A stretch of 61,808 nucleotides of DNA from RGIG6307 sp964424345 (GTDB lineage Bacteria; Bacillota; Clostridia; Lachnospirales; Lachnospiraceae), in the NCBI GenBank assembly GCA_964424345.1, contig CAYRIK010000008.1, positions 1 through 61,808 of the forward strand, given 5' to 3'. Under the pieces are notes generated by a model. It was not told the DNA's origin. It was given only the letters and a program-made list of their open reading frames with translations, and ran no database searches. Every line of letters begins with the position of its first letter. The first letter of the stretch is position 1. Position numbers and translations under genes: made by a program. Of this stretch, positions 8,186-16,571 are shown piece after piece.

Positions 8186-8202
8186 TTGTGAACGTTTCAC
8201 AA
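8186..8202. promoter_or_regulatory. Rex-like operator in front of transketolase
   Basis: An inverted repeat of TTGTGAA and TTCACAA, separated by CGT (17 bp in all). It sits just downstream of the -10 element and 14 bases before the start codon, where a repressor would block transcription. The half-sites equal those of the redox regulator Rex (TTGTGAA-N4-TTCACAA), but the spacer is three bases rather than four. Confidence 0.5.
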
Positions 8203-8216
8203 GATTGGAGGAGCAA

Positions 8217-9053
8217 ATGAACAAATTAGCACTACAGAAAATGGCTGTAGAGGTTCGTAAGAACCTTTTAATTGGTTTACATGCTGCAAAGGCAGGACAT
8301 CCAGGTGGTTCTTTATCTGCAGCAGATATTTTTACTTATTTATATTTTGAAGAAATGAATGTAGATCCTAAAAATCCAAAGTGGGAAGACAGAGACCGTT
8401 TTGTATTATCTAAGGGTCATACAGCACCAGGTCTATATGCTGCATTAGCATTAAAGGGATTCTTCCCAGTAGAAGATATGGTAACACTTCGTAAGTTAGG
8501 TTCTTATCTTCAGGGACATCCAAGTATGCAGTACACACCAGGCGTTGATATGTCCAGCGGTTCTTTAGGACAGGGTATCTCAGCAGCAGTTGGTATGGCA
8601 GTAGCAGCTAAAATGGACGGTAAAGACTACCGTACTTATACATTACTTGGTGATGGTGAAATTCAGGAAGGTCAGGTTTGGGAAGCAGCAATGTTTGCAG
8701 GTTTCCACAAGTTAGACAACCTTTGCGTAATTATTGACAATAACAATTTACAGATTGATGGTGCTATTGACAGCGTTTGCTCTCCGTACCCAATCGACAA
8801 AAAATTTGAAGCATTTAACTTCCATGTAATCAACATCGATGGTAATGATTTTGACCAGATTGATGCAGCATTTAAGGAAGCAAAGGCTACAAAGGGAATG
8901 CCTACTGCAATCATCTGCAAGACTATCAAAGGAAAAGGCGTTTCTTTCATGGAAAATGAAGCTGGATGGCATGGTATGGCTCCAAATGACGAGCAGTTTG
9001 CACAGGCAATGGAAGAATTAGAGAAAGCAGGTGAAGCATTATGTCAGATGTAA
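8217..9053 (+). CDS. Transketolase, N-terminal (thiamine diphosphate) subunit
   Basis: A 278-residue subunit that carries the thiamine-diphosphate-binding half of transketolase in the non-oxidative pentose phosphate pathway. Markers include KAGHPGGSLSAADI, KGHTAPGLYAAL, QGHPSM, SLGQGISAAVGMA and the ThDP motif GDGEIQEGQVWEAA...DNNNLQIDG (about residues 145-180). Single-chain transketolases are about 660 residues; here the protein is split in two genes, as is common in Clostridia and Archaea. The start is the ATG at 8217, preceded by TTGGAGGAGCAA. The TTG at 8205 is part of that ribosome binding site. It overlaps the second subunit by 13 bases, so translation is probably coupled. Confidence 0.93.
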   Translation: MNKLALQKMAVEVRKNLLIGLHAAKAGHPGGSLSAADIFTYLYFEEMNVDPKNPKWEDRDRFVLSKGHTAPGLYAALALKGFFPVEDMVTLRKLGSYLQGHPSMQYTPGVDMSSGSLGQGISAAVGMAVAAKMDGKDYRTYTLLGDGEIQEGQVWEAAMFAGFHKLDNLCVIIDNNNLQIDGAIDSVCSPYPIDKKFEAFNFHVINIDGNDFDQIDAAFKEAKATKGMPTAIICKTIKGKGVSFMENEAGWHGMAPNDEQFAQAMEELEKAGEALCQM

Positions 9054-9985
9054 AGAAAATTGCAACTAGAGAAAGCTATGGTGCTGCCTTAAAAGAATTA
9101 GGTGCAGAATATCCAAATCTCGTAGTTTTGGATGCAGACCTTACAAAGTCTACAAAAACAGCAGTTTTCCAGAAAGCATATCCAGAAAGACATATTAACT
9201 GTGGTATCGCAGAAGCAAATATGGCAAGTATCGCAGCAGGTCTTGCAACAACAGGAAAGATTCCATTTATGAGTTCTTTCGCTATGTTCGCAGCAGGCCG
9301 TTGTTTTGAACAGATTCGTAACTCTATCGCATATCCACACTTAAACGTAAAAATCGGTGCAACACATGCAGGCGTTACTGTTGGTGAAGATGGTGCTTCT
9401 CATCAGTGTATAGAAGATATTGCTATTATGAGAGCAATCCCTGGAATGGTTATTATGAACCCATCAGATGATGTGGAAGCAAGAGCTTGTATTCGTGCAG
9501 CAGTAGAATACGAAGGTCCAGTTTACATGAGATTTGGTCGTTCTGCAGTTCCTGTTATCAACGATAAGCCAGATTACAAGTTTGAAATCGGCAAAGGTAC
9601 TGTAATCAGAGAAGGTAAAGACGTTACAATCGTAGCTACTGGCGTATGTGTAGACAGTGCAGTAAAGGCAGCAGAAATGTTGGCAGCAGATGGTGTAGAT
9701 GCAGAAGTTATCAATATCTGTACAATCAAGCCATTAGACAGCGAATTAATCGCAGCTTCTGCAAAGAAGACAGGAAAAGTAGTAACAGTAGAAGAACACT
9801 CTATTATCGGTGGTCTTGGTTCTGCTGTATGTGAAGCATTAACAGAACTTGCTCCAACTCCAGTAAAGAGAATTGGTGTACAGGATACATTCGGTCAGTC
9901 TGGTACTGCTGAACAGTTAATGGCATTCTACGGCTTAGATGCAGATGGTGTATACAAAACAACAAAGGAATTTTTAGGTAAATAA
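9041..9985 (+). CDS. Transketolase, C-terminal (pyrimidine-binding) subunit
   Basis: A 314-residue partner of the preceding gene. It has the transketolase pyrimidine-binding domain (NCGIAEANMASIAAGLA, then FMSSFAMFAAGRCFEQIRNS, about residues 45-100, with the catalytic Glu in GIAEAN). The C-terminal transketolase domain follows (VTIVATGVCVDSAVKAAE; VEEHSIIGGLGSAV). Together the two subunits move two-carbon ketol units between sugar phosphates, linking glycolysis with pentose metabolism. Its start lies inside the end of the first gene. Only two bases separate its stop from rpe, so the three genes form one operon. Confidence 0.93.
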   Translation: MSDVKKIATRESYGAALKELGAEYPNLVVLDADLTKSTKTAVFQKAYPERHINCGIAEANMASIAAGLATTGKIPFMSSFAMFAAGRCFEQIRNSIAYPHLNVKIGATHAGVTVGEDGASHQCIEDIAIMRAIPGMVIMNPSDDVEARACIRAAVEYEGPVYMRFGRSAVPVINDKPDYKFEIGKGTVIREGKDVTIVATGVCVDSAVKAAEMLAADGVDAEVINICTIKPLDSELIAASAKKTGKVVTVEEHSIIGGLGSAVCEALTELAPTPVKRIGVQDTFGQSGTAEQLMAFYGLDADGVYKTTKEFLGK

Positions 9986-9987
9986 GA

Positions 9988-10650
9988 ATGGAATATATTT
10001 TATCTCCTTCCATGCTTGCTTGTGATTTTTTACATGCAGGTGAGGAATTGCATAAAATTGACGAAGCAGGTGCACAGTGGGTGCATCTGGATGTTATGGA
10101 TGGCGTGTTTGTTCCAAACATTTCATTTGGTCTGCCATTGATTGAGTCTTTCCGTAAAGCAACAGACCGCTTTTTTGATGTGCATCTTATGATCATAGAA
10201 CCAGAAAAGTATATTGAACGCTTTATCAAAGCAGGTGCAGATTTAGTAACATTTCATTTAGAAGCTACAAATCAGCCAAAGGAATGTATCGAACTGATTC
10301 ATTCTCTTGGATGTAAAGCTGGTATTTCTATCAAACCAGGTACTCCGGTGGAAGAAGTGCTGCCATACCTTGATATGGTAGATATGGTACTGATTATGAC
10401 AGTAGAGCCTGGATTTGGTGGACAGTCTTATATTGAATACTGTACAGACAAGGTTCGCGAGCTTCGCAGCATCATCACAGCAAGAGGTGCAAAAGCAGAC
10501 ATTCAGGTAGATGGTGGTATTGGTAAAGATAACATCGCTAAAGTAATCGATGCAGGAGCAAATATCTTTGTAGCAGGCAGCTCTGTATTTAAGGGAGATG
10601 TTGCTGCAAACGTAAAAGCAATCATGGAGCAGTTTCCAGTAGGAGAGTAA
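9988..10650 (+). CDS. rpe: Ribulose-phosphate 3-epimerase
   Basis: A 220-residue TIM-barrel enzyme that interconverts ribulose 5-phosphate and xylulose 5-phosphate, supplying the transketolase encoded just upstream. Motifs are SPSMLACDF, WVHLDVMDGVFVPNISFG (metal ligands His and Asp), DVHLMI, VTFHLEA, MTVEPGFGGQ and QVDGGI. All catalytic and metal residues appear intact and the length is standard. The start ATG has a weak AGGTAAATAAG ribosome binding site within the end of the preceding gene, consistent with coupling. It is the last intact gene of this pentose-phosphate operon. Confidence 0.95.
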   Translation: MEYILSPSMLACDFLHAGEELHKIDEAGAQWVHLDVMDGVFVPNISFGLPLIESFRKATDRFFDVHLMIIEPEKYIERFIKAGADLVTFHLEATNQPKECIELIHSLGCKAGISIKPGTPVEEVLPYLDMVDMVLIMTVEPGFGGQSYIEYCTDKVRELRSIITARGAKADIQVDGGIGKDNIAKVIDAGANIFVAGSSVFKGDVAANVKAIMEQFPVGE

Positions 10651-10657
10651 TGTTCAT

Positions 10658-11666
10658 ATGAAAATAAACTTGCGTAAAGTAACAAATAAGCAAATTTTTA
10701 CAGTTGGTTTTATCGCAGTTTTATTATCATTTATCCCATATATAATATTGGGAACAGACGCTGTCATTCCGTATCATGACCAATTTGATGTGGAATTGAT
10801 CAATTATATATATCAGGCAAAATATCTGTTCAGCGGAGATGGTATCATACCAGAATTCTTGAGCGGTGCATCCAAAACGGCTATGACACCACCAGCTCCG
10901 CTGGCAGTATTATTGTTTAAAATATGTCCTCCTTTTATAGCATACATGGTCTTGTAGGTCATTTGTCAGATTACAAGTTATGTTGGTATGTATGCATTAG
11001 CAAGAGAGTTTACGGATAAAGGAATGATTGTAGCAATTATTTCTTTATTTTTTACCTACAATGCTTTTTTGTAGTGCATGGACTTTCTGTGTATGGTACA
11101 CCTATGTTGGTATTATGTATCTGTATCGTAGAGAGCATAAAATATGGAGCTTTTTCTATGTGGCGTTGTATGCAATAATGTCATCTCTTGTTTTATGTGG
11201 CTTTGCATGGCTTGGATTTTTGCTTTTATTTTTGATAATATTAGCAATATGCGGTCAGTTAAAAGCACATAAAGAGCTGGTGTATGGATTTTGCATGATG
11301 CTTGGAATTTATATCGCAGAAAATATGACATTGTTAGGTCAGATGTTTGCTTTTGTGAAAAGCAGCGTATCTCACAAAGCAGAACTTGTCATAAACAGCG
11401 AGCCTGTATTAGATGCATTTTTGCGATATTTTAAGTACAATGATGAACATACACAAGATCATCATATGTGGATCATTGGATTAGTTCTTTTTGTAGTCGT
11501 ATTGCTTTGCTGTTATAAGAAATTTGGCAGCAGCAGTATGGAACAAAAAAGATATTGTAAACGCAGAGGAGATTGGGTTAGAATGGATGGACGACATTAC
11601 ATTCGATACTGAAGATAGTTATTATCAAATATTTATTTATAAAGTAAATGGAAAGGTGAAAAAATG
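10658..11666 (+). pseudogene. Decayed DUF6044-like membrane glycosyltransferase gene
   Basis: The 5' part (99 residues from ATG 10658) reads IPYHDQFDVELINYIYQAKY...FLSGASKTAMTPPAPLAVLLFK, a pattern I associate with the long DUF6044 polytopic membrane family. After an in-frame TAG at 10955 the same frame continues coding-like (ICQITSYVGMYALAREF). It then stops at 11072; the sense switches frame (VHGLSVYGTPMLVLCI) and switches again near 11120 (YRREHKIWSFFYVALY). The very end, in yet another frame (KDIVNAEEIGLEWMDDI and on to VNGKVKK), looks like a natural C-terminus, and its TGA overlaps the metG start. The total length of about 1 kb is too short for the family, so an internal deletion is likely as well. 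Confidence 0.75.
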
Positions 11667-13622
11667 AGTAAAGGAAAGTATTATATTACGACTGCTATTG
11701 CATATACCTCAGGCAAACCACATATTGGAAACAGCTATGAGATTATGCTTGCAGACAGTATTGCAAGATACAAAAGAAAAGATGGTTATGATGTATTTTT
11801 CCAGACAGGAACAGATGAACATGGCCAGAAAATCGAATTAAAGGCAAATGATGCAGGCGTAAGCTGTCAGGAATTTGTTGACGGTGTAGCTGGCACAATC
11901 AAAGAATTATGGGATTTAGTAGATACTTCTTATGATAAATTCATCCGTACTACAGATAAAGACCATGAAAAGCAGGTTCAGAAGATTTTTAAGAAATTAT
12001 ATGATCAGGGCGATATTTATAAAGGTGCTTATGAAGGATTATACTGTACTCCATGTGAATCTTTCTGGACAGAATCTCAGTTAGTAGATGGCAAATGCCC
12101 AGACTGTGGAAGAGAAGTAAAGCCAGCAAAGGAAGAAGCATATTTCTTTAAAATGAGCAAATATGCAGATCGTTTAATCGAGCATATCAATACACATCCA
12201 GAATTTATTCAGCCAGTTTCTCGTAAAAACGAGATGATGAATAACTTCTTATTACCAGGTTTACAGGATCTGTGTGTATCTAGAACTTCTTTCAAATGGG
12301 GTATTCCAGTAGACTTCGATGACAGACATGTTGTATATGTATGGTTAGATGCTTTAACAAACTATATCACAGGTATTGGTTACGATGCAGACGGCAATTC
12401 CAGTGAACAGTACAAGAAATTATGGCCAGCAGATTTACATTTAATTGGAAAAGATATTATTCGTTTCCATACAATTTATTGGCCAATCTTCTTAATGGCA
12501 CTTGGCGAACCATTACCAAAGCAGGTATTTGGTCATCCATGGTTATTACAGGGTGATGGCAAGATGAGTAAGTCTAAAGGCAATGTAATCTACGTAGACG
12601 ATATGGTTCGTTTATTTGGCGTAGATGCTGTTCGTTACTTTGTACTTCATGAAATGCCATTTGAAAATGATGGTGTAATCAGCTGGGAACTTATGGTAGA
12701 ACGTTTCAATTCTGACCTTGTAAATACACTTGGAAACCTTGTTTACAGAACAATCTCCATGACAAATAAGTATTTTGGCGGTGTTGTAAAGAAAACAGGT
12801 GTAACAGCAGATGTAGATGCTGACTTAAAGGCAACTGTAACAGCAGCAGTAGACAAAGTTGCAGCAAAGATGGATAACCTTCGTGTTGCAGATGCAATTA
12901 CAGAAATCTTTACAGCAATCAAACGCTGCAATAAATATATTGATGAAACAGAGCCATGGGTACTTGCAAAAGACGAAGCAAACAAGGATCGTTTAAGCGA
13001 AGTTATGTATAACCTTTGTGACTGCATTATTACAGCAGCAAGCTTATTAGAGCCATTTATGCCTCGTACAGCAAATGCAATTGCTGAACAGCTTAATTGC
13101 CCTCTTAGAAGCTTTGAAGAATGCAAGGAAAGCGGATTATATCCAGCAGAAGGTCATGTAACAGATGCACCTACTATGTTATTTGCAAGATTAAAATTGG
13201 AGGACATCATGGTAGAAGTAGAAAAGATTATGGAACAGCAGAAACCAAAGGAAGAAGTAAAACCAGAAGAACCAGTTATCGATATCGAAGCAAAAGACGA
13301 AATCGAATATGACGATTTTGCAAAACTTCAGTTCCAGGTTGGTGAAATCATTGCTTGTGAAGAAGTAAAGAAATCCAAAAAATTACTTTGCTCTCAGGTA
13401 AAGATTGGTTCTCAGGTAAAGCAGATCGTTTCTGGTATCAAGCAGCATTATTCTGCTGAAGAAATGGTTGGCAAAAAAGTTATGGTTTTAGTAAACTTAA
13501 AGCCAGCAACACTTGCAGGTGTAAAGAGTGAAGGTATGTTGCTTTGTGCAGAAGATGCAGATGGAAATCTTGCATTAGTAACTCCTGAAAAAGAAATGCC
13601 AGCAGGCGCAGAAATCTGCTAA
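11664..13622 (+). CDS. metG: Methionyl-tRNA synthetase
   Basis: A 652-residue class I aminoacyl-tRNA synthetase that charges tRNA-Met. The HIGH-type motif is HIGN (residues 20-23). The zinc knuckle is CTPCESFW...CPDCG (about 128-150), and KMSKSKGN lies near residue 300. The DALXR-like anticodon-binding domain follows. A C-terminal EMAP/Trbp111-type tRNA-binding domain (about 543-652; FAKLQFQVGEI, then KSEGMLLCAED) completes it. A Glu-rich linker sits just before that domain. The start ATG has GGAAAGGTGAAAAA upstream and overlaps the end of the degraded DUF6044-like reading frame. Confidence 0.96.
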   Translation: MSKGKYYITTAIAYTSGKPHIGNSYEIMLADSIARYKRKDGYDVFFQTGTDEHGQKIELKANDAGVSCQEFVDGVAGTIKELWDLVDTSYDKFIRTTDKDHEKQVQKIFKKLYDQGDIYKGAYEGLYCTPCESFWTESQLVDGKCPDCGREVKPAKEEAYFFKMSKYADRLIEHINTHPEFIQPVSRKNEMMNNFLLPGLQDLCVSRTSFKWGIPVDFDDRHVVYVWLDALTNYITGIGYDADGNSSEQYKKLWPADLHLIGKDIIRFHTIYWPIFLMALGEPLPKQVFGHPWLLQGDGKMSKSKGNVIYVDDMVRLFGVDAVRYFVLHEMPFENDGVISWELMVERFNSDLVNTLGNLVYRTISMTNKYFGGVVKKTGVTADVDADLKATVTAAVDKVAAKMDNLRVADAITEIFTAIKRCNKYIDETEPWVLAKDEANKDRLSEVMYNLCDCIITAASLLEPFMPRTANAIAEQLNCPLRSFEECKESGLYPAEGHVTDAPTMLFARLKLEDIMVEVEKIMEQQKPKEEVKPEEPVIDIEAKDEIEYDDFAKLQFQVGEIIACEEVKKSKKLLCSQVKIGSQVKQIVSGIKQHYSAEEMVGKKVMVLVNLKPATLAGVKSEGMLLCAEDADGNLALVTPEKEMPAGAEIC

Positions 13623-13641
13623 TAAATAATAAATGATTATT

Positions 13642-13688
13642 ATGCTCCTTTTTGAGGTGAAAAATTGCTTCAAAAGGAGCATTTTGTT
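13642..13688 (+). terminator. Rho-independent terminator of metG
   Basis: Inverted repeat ATGCTCCTTTTTGA (13642-13655) and TCAAAAGGAGCAT (13670-13682), followed by TTTTGTT, 19 bases after the metG stop. Confidence 0.85.
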
Positions 13689-13781
13689 AAGAATGTATAA
13701 ACTCTAAAGGGGAAATATTGCAAAACGAGGAAGTTGGATATATAATCATTTATGTTGATTTTCCTCAAAATGGGTGATTTT

Positions 13782-14252
13782 ATGGGAGAAATTGTTGTAA
13801 AATGTGCAGAAGTCAATGACTGGGATGCGGCAATTGCAGTTGCATGGAGAACATTTCAGCAGGTGGCTTCAAAGGTTTCTGGTGAAGAGGCAGTAACTAT
13901 ATTTCGAGAAGGAATTACCAGTACACAATTATATATCGAATTTCTACAAGGTCGTTTTCCACTTTTTTGTGCATATCAGGGCAGGAAGATTGTCGGGATG
14001 CTTGCATTAAAAGGCAGTTCACATATTTCATTATTTTTTGTACGCAAAGAATTTCAAGGTATGGGAATCGGAACGAGACTTTTGGAAATGTGCAGACAGT
14101 ATTGTTCAAAACAGGGCGTTTTGAATCTGACAGCCAATGCGATAGCAACGGGGATGCCATTTTATGTTTCACAAGGATTTACGGCATTAGAAGAGGAAAA
14201 AATGGAAAATGGGTTACGCTATACGCCCATGATATTAAATATACAAAGGTAG
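13782..14252 (+). CDS. GNAT family N-acetyltransferase
   Basis: A 156-residue acyl-CoA-dependent acetyltransferase. Motif A is recognisable as FFVRKEFQGMGIGTRLLEM (Q-x-x-G-x-G coenzyme A pyrophosphate loop), followed by the motif B-like FYVSQGF near the C-terminus. The substrate cannot be inferred. I chose the ATG at 13782 because GGGTGATTT precedes it; the in-frame ATG at 13752 has no ribosome binding site. Its stop is 8 bases before the YesL-like gene, so the two are probably co-transcribed. Confidence 0.8.
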   Translation: MGEIVVKCAEVNDWDAAIAVAWRTFQQVASKVSGEEAVTIFREGITSTQLYIEFLQGRFPLFCAYQGRKIVGMLALKGSSHISLFFVRKEFQGMGIGTRLLEMCRQYCSKQGVLNLTANAIATGMPFYVSQGFTALEEEKMENGLRYTPMILNIQR

Positions 14253-14260
14253 GTAAGAAC

Positions 14261-15073
14261 ATGGACAATCTTTTCAAACTGGACAGTAAGTTTATGCAGG
14301 GAATGAATAAATTTGCTGACTTGATGTATCTGGACATTTTAACACTCATTTGTTGTATTCCTATTATTACAATAGGACCAGCACTCACAGCAATGCACTA
14401 TGTATTGTTGAAAATGTATCGTAATGAAGGTGCTCCTATAACAAAGAGCTTTTTTAAATCTTTTAAGGAGAACTTTAAACAATCTGTAGTGCTTGGCTTA
14501 ATCTATGTAGTGATTGCAGCAGTATTATTTATTGATTTTGTATACATTCGTCAGATGGAAGATGTATCTTTACTCATCGAAATCGTAGTAATCGTAGCAA
14601 TCGTGTTATATGCATTCAGCTATGTATGGTTATTCCCATTACAGTGTCGTTATGAAAATCCAATCAAAACAACTATCAAAAACTCTTTTATGGTTGGTGC
14701 ATTAAACTTCCCTAAGAGCTTTATGATGATTTTAATTTCTTTTGCGCCTATTTTAATTCAGAGCATAACAAATGCACTTACACCAGCAGTCATTATGTTA
14801 GGTTTAAGTGTTCCAGCTTATGTACAGACAATGTTGTACAGTCGTGTATTTGATAAAATGGAAGGTATTGAACGTACAGCAGATGGCGAAATCATTGAAG
14901 ACCACTGGACTTTAGATGATGAAGATGAAGAATTTGCAAAATATGGCGAACTTCCTACAAATGTTGCAGATGTAATTGCAGCAATGGAAAAAGAACAGGA
15001 AAATACACAGACAGATGCAGAAACAGCAACAGAAGAAGCACCTGTTGAGGACAAAAATGAGCAGGCTGAATAA
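14261..15073 (+). CDS. YesL family (DUF624) membrane protein
   Basis: A 270-residue membrane protein of the DUF624/YesL family, with the characteristic N-terminus KLDSKFMQGMNKFADLMYLDILTL, then IPIITIGPALTAMHYVLLKM. About five membrane helices are visible up to residue 195, followed by a cytoplasmic, very acidic Glu/Thr-rich tail of about 70 residues. YesL-type genes usually neighbour carbohydrate ABC transporters, which fits the MsmK gene that follows, though their role is not established. The start ATG at 14261 follows AAGGTAGGTAAG. A longer open frame upstream of it is not coding. Confidence 0.85.
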   Translation: MDNLFKLDSKFMQGMNKFADLMYLDILTLICCIPIITIGPALTAMHYVLLKMYRNEGAPITKSFFKSFKENFKQSVVLGLIYVVIAAVLFIDFVYIRQMEDVSLLIEIVVIVAIVLYAFSYVWLFPLQCRYENPIKTTIKNSFMVGALNFPKSFMMILISFAPILIQSITNALTPAVIMLGLSVPAYVQTMLYSRVFDKMEGIERTADGEIIEDHWTLDDEDEEFAKYGELPTNVADVIAAMEKEQENTQTDAETATEEAPVEDKNEQAE

Positions 15074-15206
15074 GGCTTGCAGCGTACTTTTAAAGATAAA
15101 GTGTGCAAAATGACGGAGAAAATCCGAAAAAATGTGCAGAATGCACAAAAAGATAGGAAAATCTGAGGTTGAATGTCAAAAGTAACAAGAAAAAAACAAA
15201 AAATTG

Positions 15207-15221
15207 TTGAAAACGAATATG
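15207..15221 (+). promoter_or_regulatory. Candidate catabolite-responsive element (cre) upstream of msmK
   Basis: TTGAAAACGAATATG matches the left nine positions of the CcpA consensus WTGNAARCGNWWWCA perfectly and misses the last two. A TATACT hexamer at 15243-15248, 65 bases before the ATG, could be the -10 element of the same promoter, although no good -35 is visible. Confidence 0.3.
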
Positions 15222-15312
15222 GCAAAAAACGACGTGAAAGGTTATACTATCAACATACGAGAGGCATTTATTGATGCAAATATAAATTATTCTTTTTTGG
15301 AGGAAATTATAA

Positions 15313-16416
15313 ATGGCAGGCTTAACATTAAAAGATGTCAGCAAAGTATATCCTAATGGATTCGTTGCTGTAAAAGACTTTAACCTTGAAGTAGAAGATA
15401 AGGAATTCATCATCTTCGTAGGTCCTTCAGGTTGTGGTAAAACAACTACACTTCGTATGATCGCTGGTTTGGAAGATATCTCCGCTGGTGAATTATGGAT
15501 CGGTGATAAGCTTTGTAACGACGTAGAACCAAAGGATAGAGATATCGCTATGGTATTCCAGAACTACGCTCTTTACCCACATATGTCTGTATATGACAAC
15601 ATGGCATTCGGTCTTAAGTTAAGAAAAGTACCAAAGGCTGAAATCGACAAAGTAGTTAAGGAAGCAGCTAAGATCCTTGACCTTGAAAAATTATTAGATC
15701 GTAAGCCAAAGGCTCTTTCTGGTGGTCAGAGACAGCGTGTTGCTATGGGTCGTGCTATCGTTCGTAATCCTAAGGTATTCCTTATGGACGAACCTTTATC
15801 AAACTTGGATGCTAAATTACGTGTACAGATGCGTATCGAAATCGCTAAGTTACATCAGAGATTAGGTGCTACAATCATCTACGTAACACATGACCAGGTA
15901 GAAGCTATGACACTTGGTACAAGAATCGTAGTTATGAAGGATGGTGTTATCCAGCAGGTTGACTCTCCTCAGAACTTATACGAGAAGCCACAGAACAAGT
16001 TCGTTGCTGGTTTCATCGGTTCTCCACAGATGAACTTCATCGATGCTAAGGTTGCTGTTAAGGGTGACACAGCATACTTACAGGTAGCTGGAAAAGAAAT
16101 CGCTTTAACAGCTGACAAGTCTAAGAAGTTAATCGCTGGCGGTTATGCAGGCAAAGAAGTTATCATGGGTGTTCGTCCAGAACATATCTTCGAAGCAGGC
16201 AGCAAAGATAACGTTGTAACATTTGATGCTAAGGTTAACGTATTCGAATTACTTGGTGCAGAAGTTTACTTATATGTAGATTTCGCTGGCAAGACTGTAA
16301 CAATCAGAGAAAGCTCAAGCGTTAAGGCTAGAGTTGATGATGTATTACATATTGCATTCAACGTAGAAAAGATCCACGTATTCGATAAGGAAACAGAGCA
16401 GGTTATCACAAACTAA
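15313..16416 (+). CDS. msmK: Sugar ABC transporter ATP-binding protein (MsmK/UgpC type)
   Basis: A 367-residue ATPase that energises carbohydrate ABC importers. The Walker A is GPSGCGKTT (37-45), Q-loop FQNYALYPH, signature LSGGQRQRVAMGRA (about 135), Walker B FLMDEPLSNLDAKLR and H-loop YVTHDQVEAMTLG. C-terminal MalK-type regulatory (OB-fold) domains follow, with the block GVRPEHI. No permease or binding-protein genes are adjacent, which fits the shared MsmK of Firmicutes that serves several importers. Codon use is biased toward GCT and GAC as in highly expressed genes. The start ATG is preceded by TTTGGAGGAAATTATAA. Confidence 0.93.
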   Translation: MAGLTLKDVSKVYPNGFVAVKDFNLEVEDKEFIIFVGPSGCGKTTTLRMIAGLEDISAGELWIGDKLCNDVEPKDRDIAMVFQNYALYPHMSVYDNMAFGLKLRKVPKAEIDKVVKEAAKILDLEKLLDRKPKALSGGQRQRVAMGRAIVRNPKVFLMDEPLSNLDAKLRVQMRIEIAKLHQRLGATIIYVTHDQVEAMTLGTRIVVMKDGVIQQVDSPQNLYEKPQNKFVAGFIGSPQMNFIDAKVAVKGDTAYLQVAGKEIALTADKSKKLIAGGYAGKEVIMGVRPEHIFEAGSKDNVVTFDAKVNVFELLGAEVYLYVDFAGKTVTIRESSSVKARVDDVLHIAFNVEKIHVFDKETEQVITN

Positions 16417-16436
16417 TCTGAAATGAACAAGTGAGA

Positions 16437-16470
16437 GGGGATGCATCTTGCATCCCCTTTATTTATATTA
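16437..16470 (+). terminator. Rho-independent terminator of msmK
   Basis: Perfect 9-bp stem GGGGATGCA and TGCATCCCC with a 3-base loop, followed by TTTATTTATATT, 21 bases after the msmK stop. Confidence 0.88.
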
Positions 16471-16474
16471 TATA

Positions 16475-16529
16475 CTAGAAAATAACTTGATTTCCTAGCA
16501 TATAAAAACGCTCCGCCGTTCGTTGCTAG
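16475..16529 (+). promoter_or_regulatory. Overlapping CTAG inverted repeats in the leader of the CdaR-family gene
   Basis: Three CTAG-centred arms are seen: CTAGAAAAT (16475-16483), ATTTCCTAGCA (16490-16500) and TGCTAG (16524-16529). The middle arm can pair with the first (8 of 9) or with the third (6 of 6), so the two helices exclude each other. A small hairpin AACG...CGTT lies between arms two and three. It could be an attenuator or a bipartite operator; no function is established. Confidence 0.3.
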
Positions 16530-16571
16530 AAACTATATCAAAATCAGACAAGAGTATGTTAGGGTGAGACG

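Noticed and set aside
8186..8202. Classification of the transketolase operator as a standard cre
   Set aside because: The palindrome does not match WTGNAARCGNWWWCA in either direction; the Rex-like reading fits better.
13967..14260. Long upstream extension of the YesL-like gene
   Set aside because: It overlaps the acetyltransferase gene in another frame; the ATG at 14261 has a good ribosome binding site and the family N-terminus starts there.
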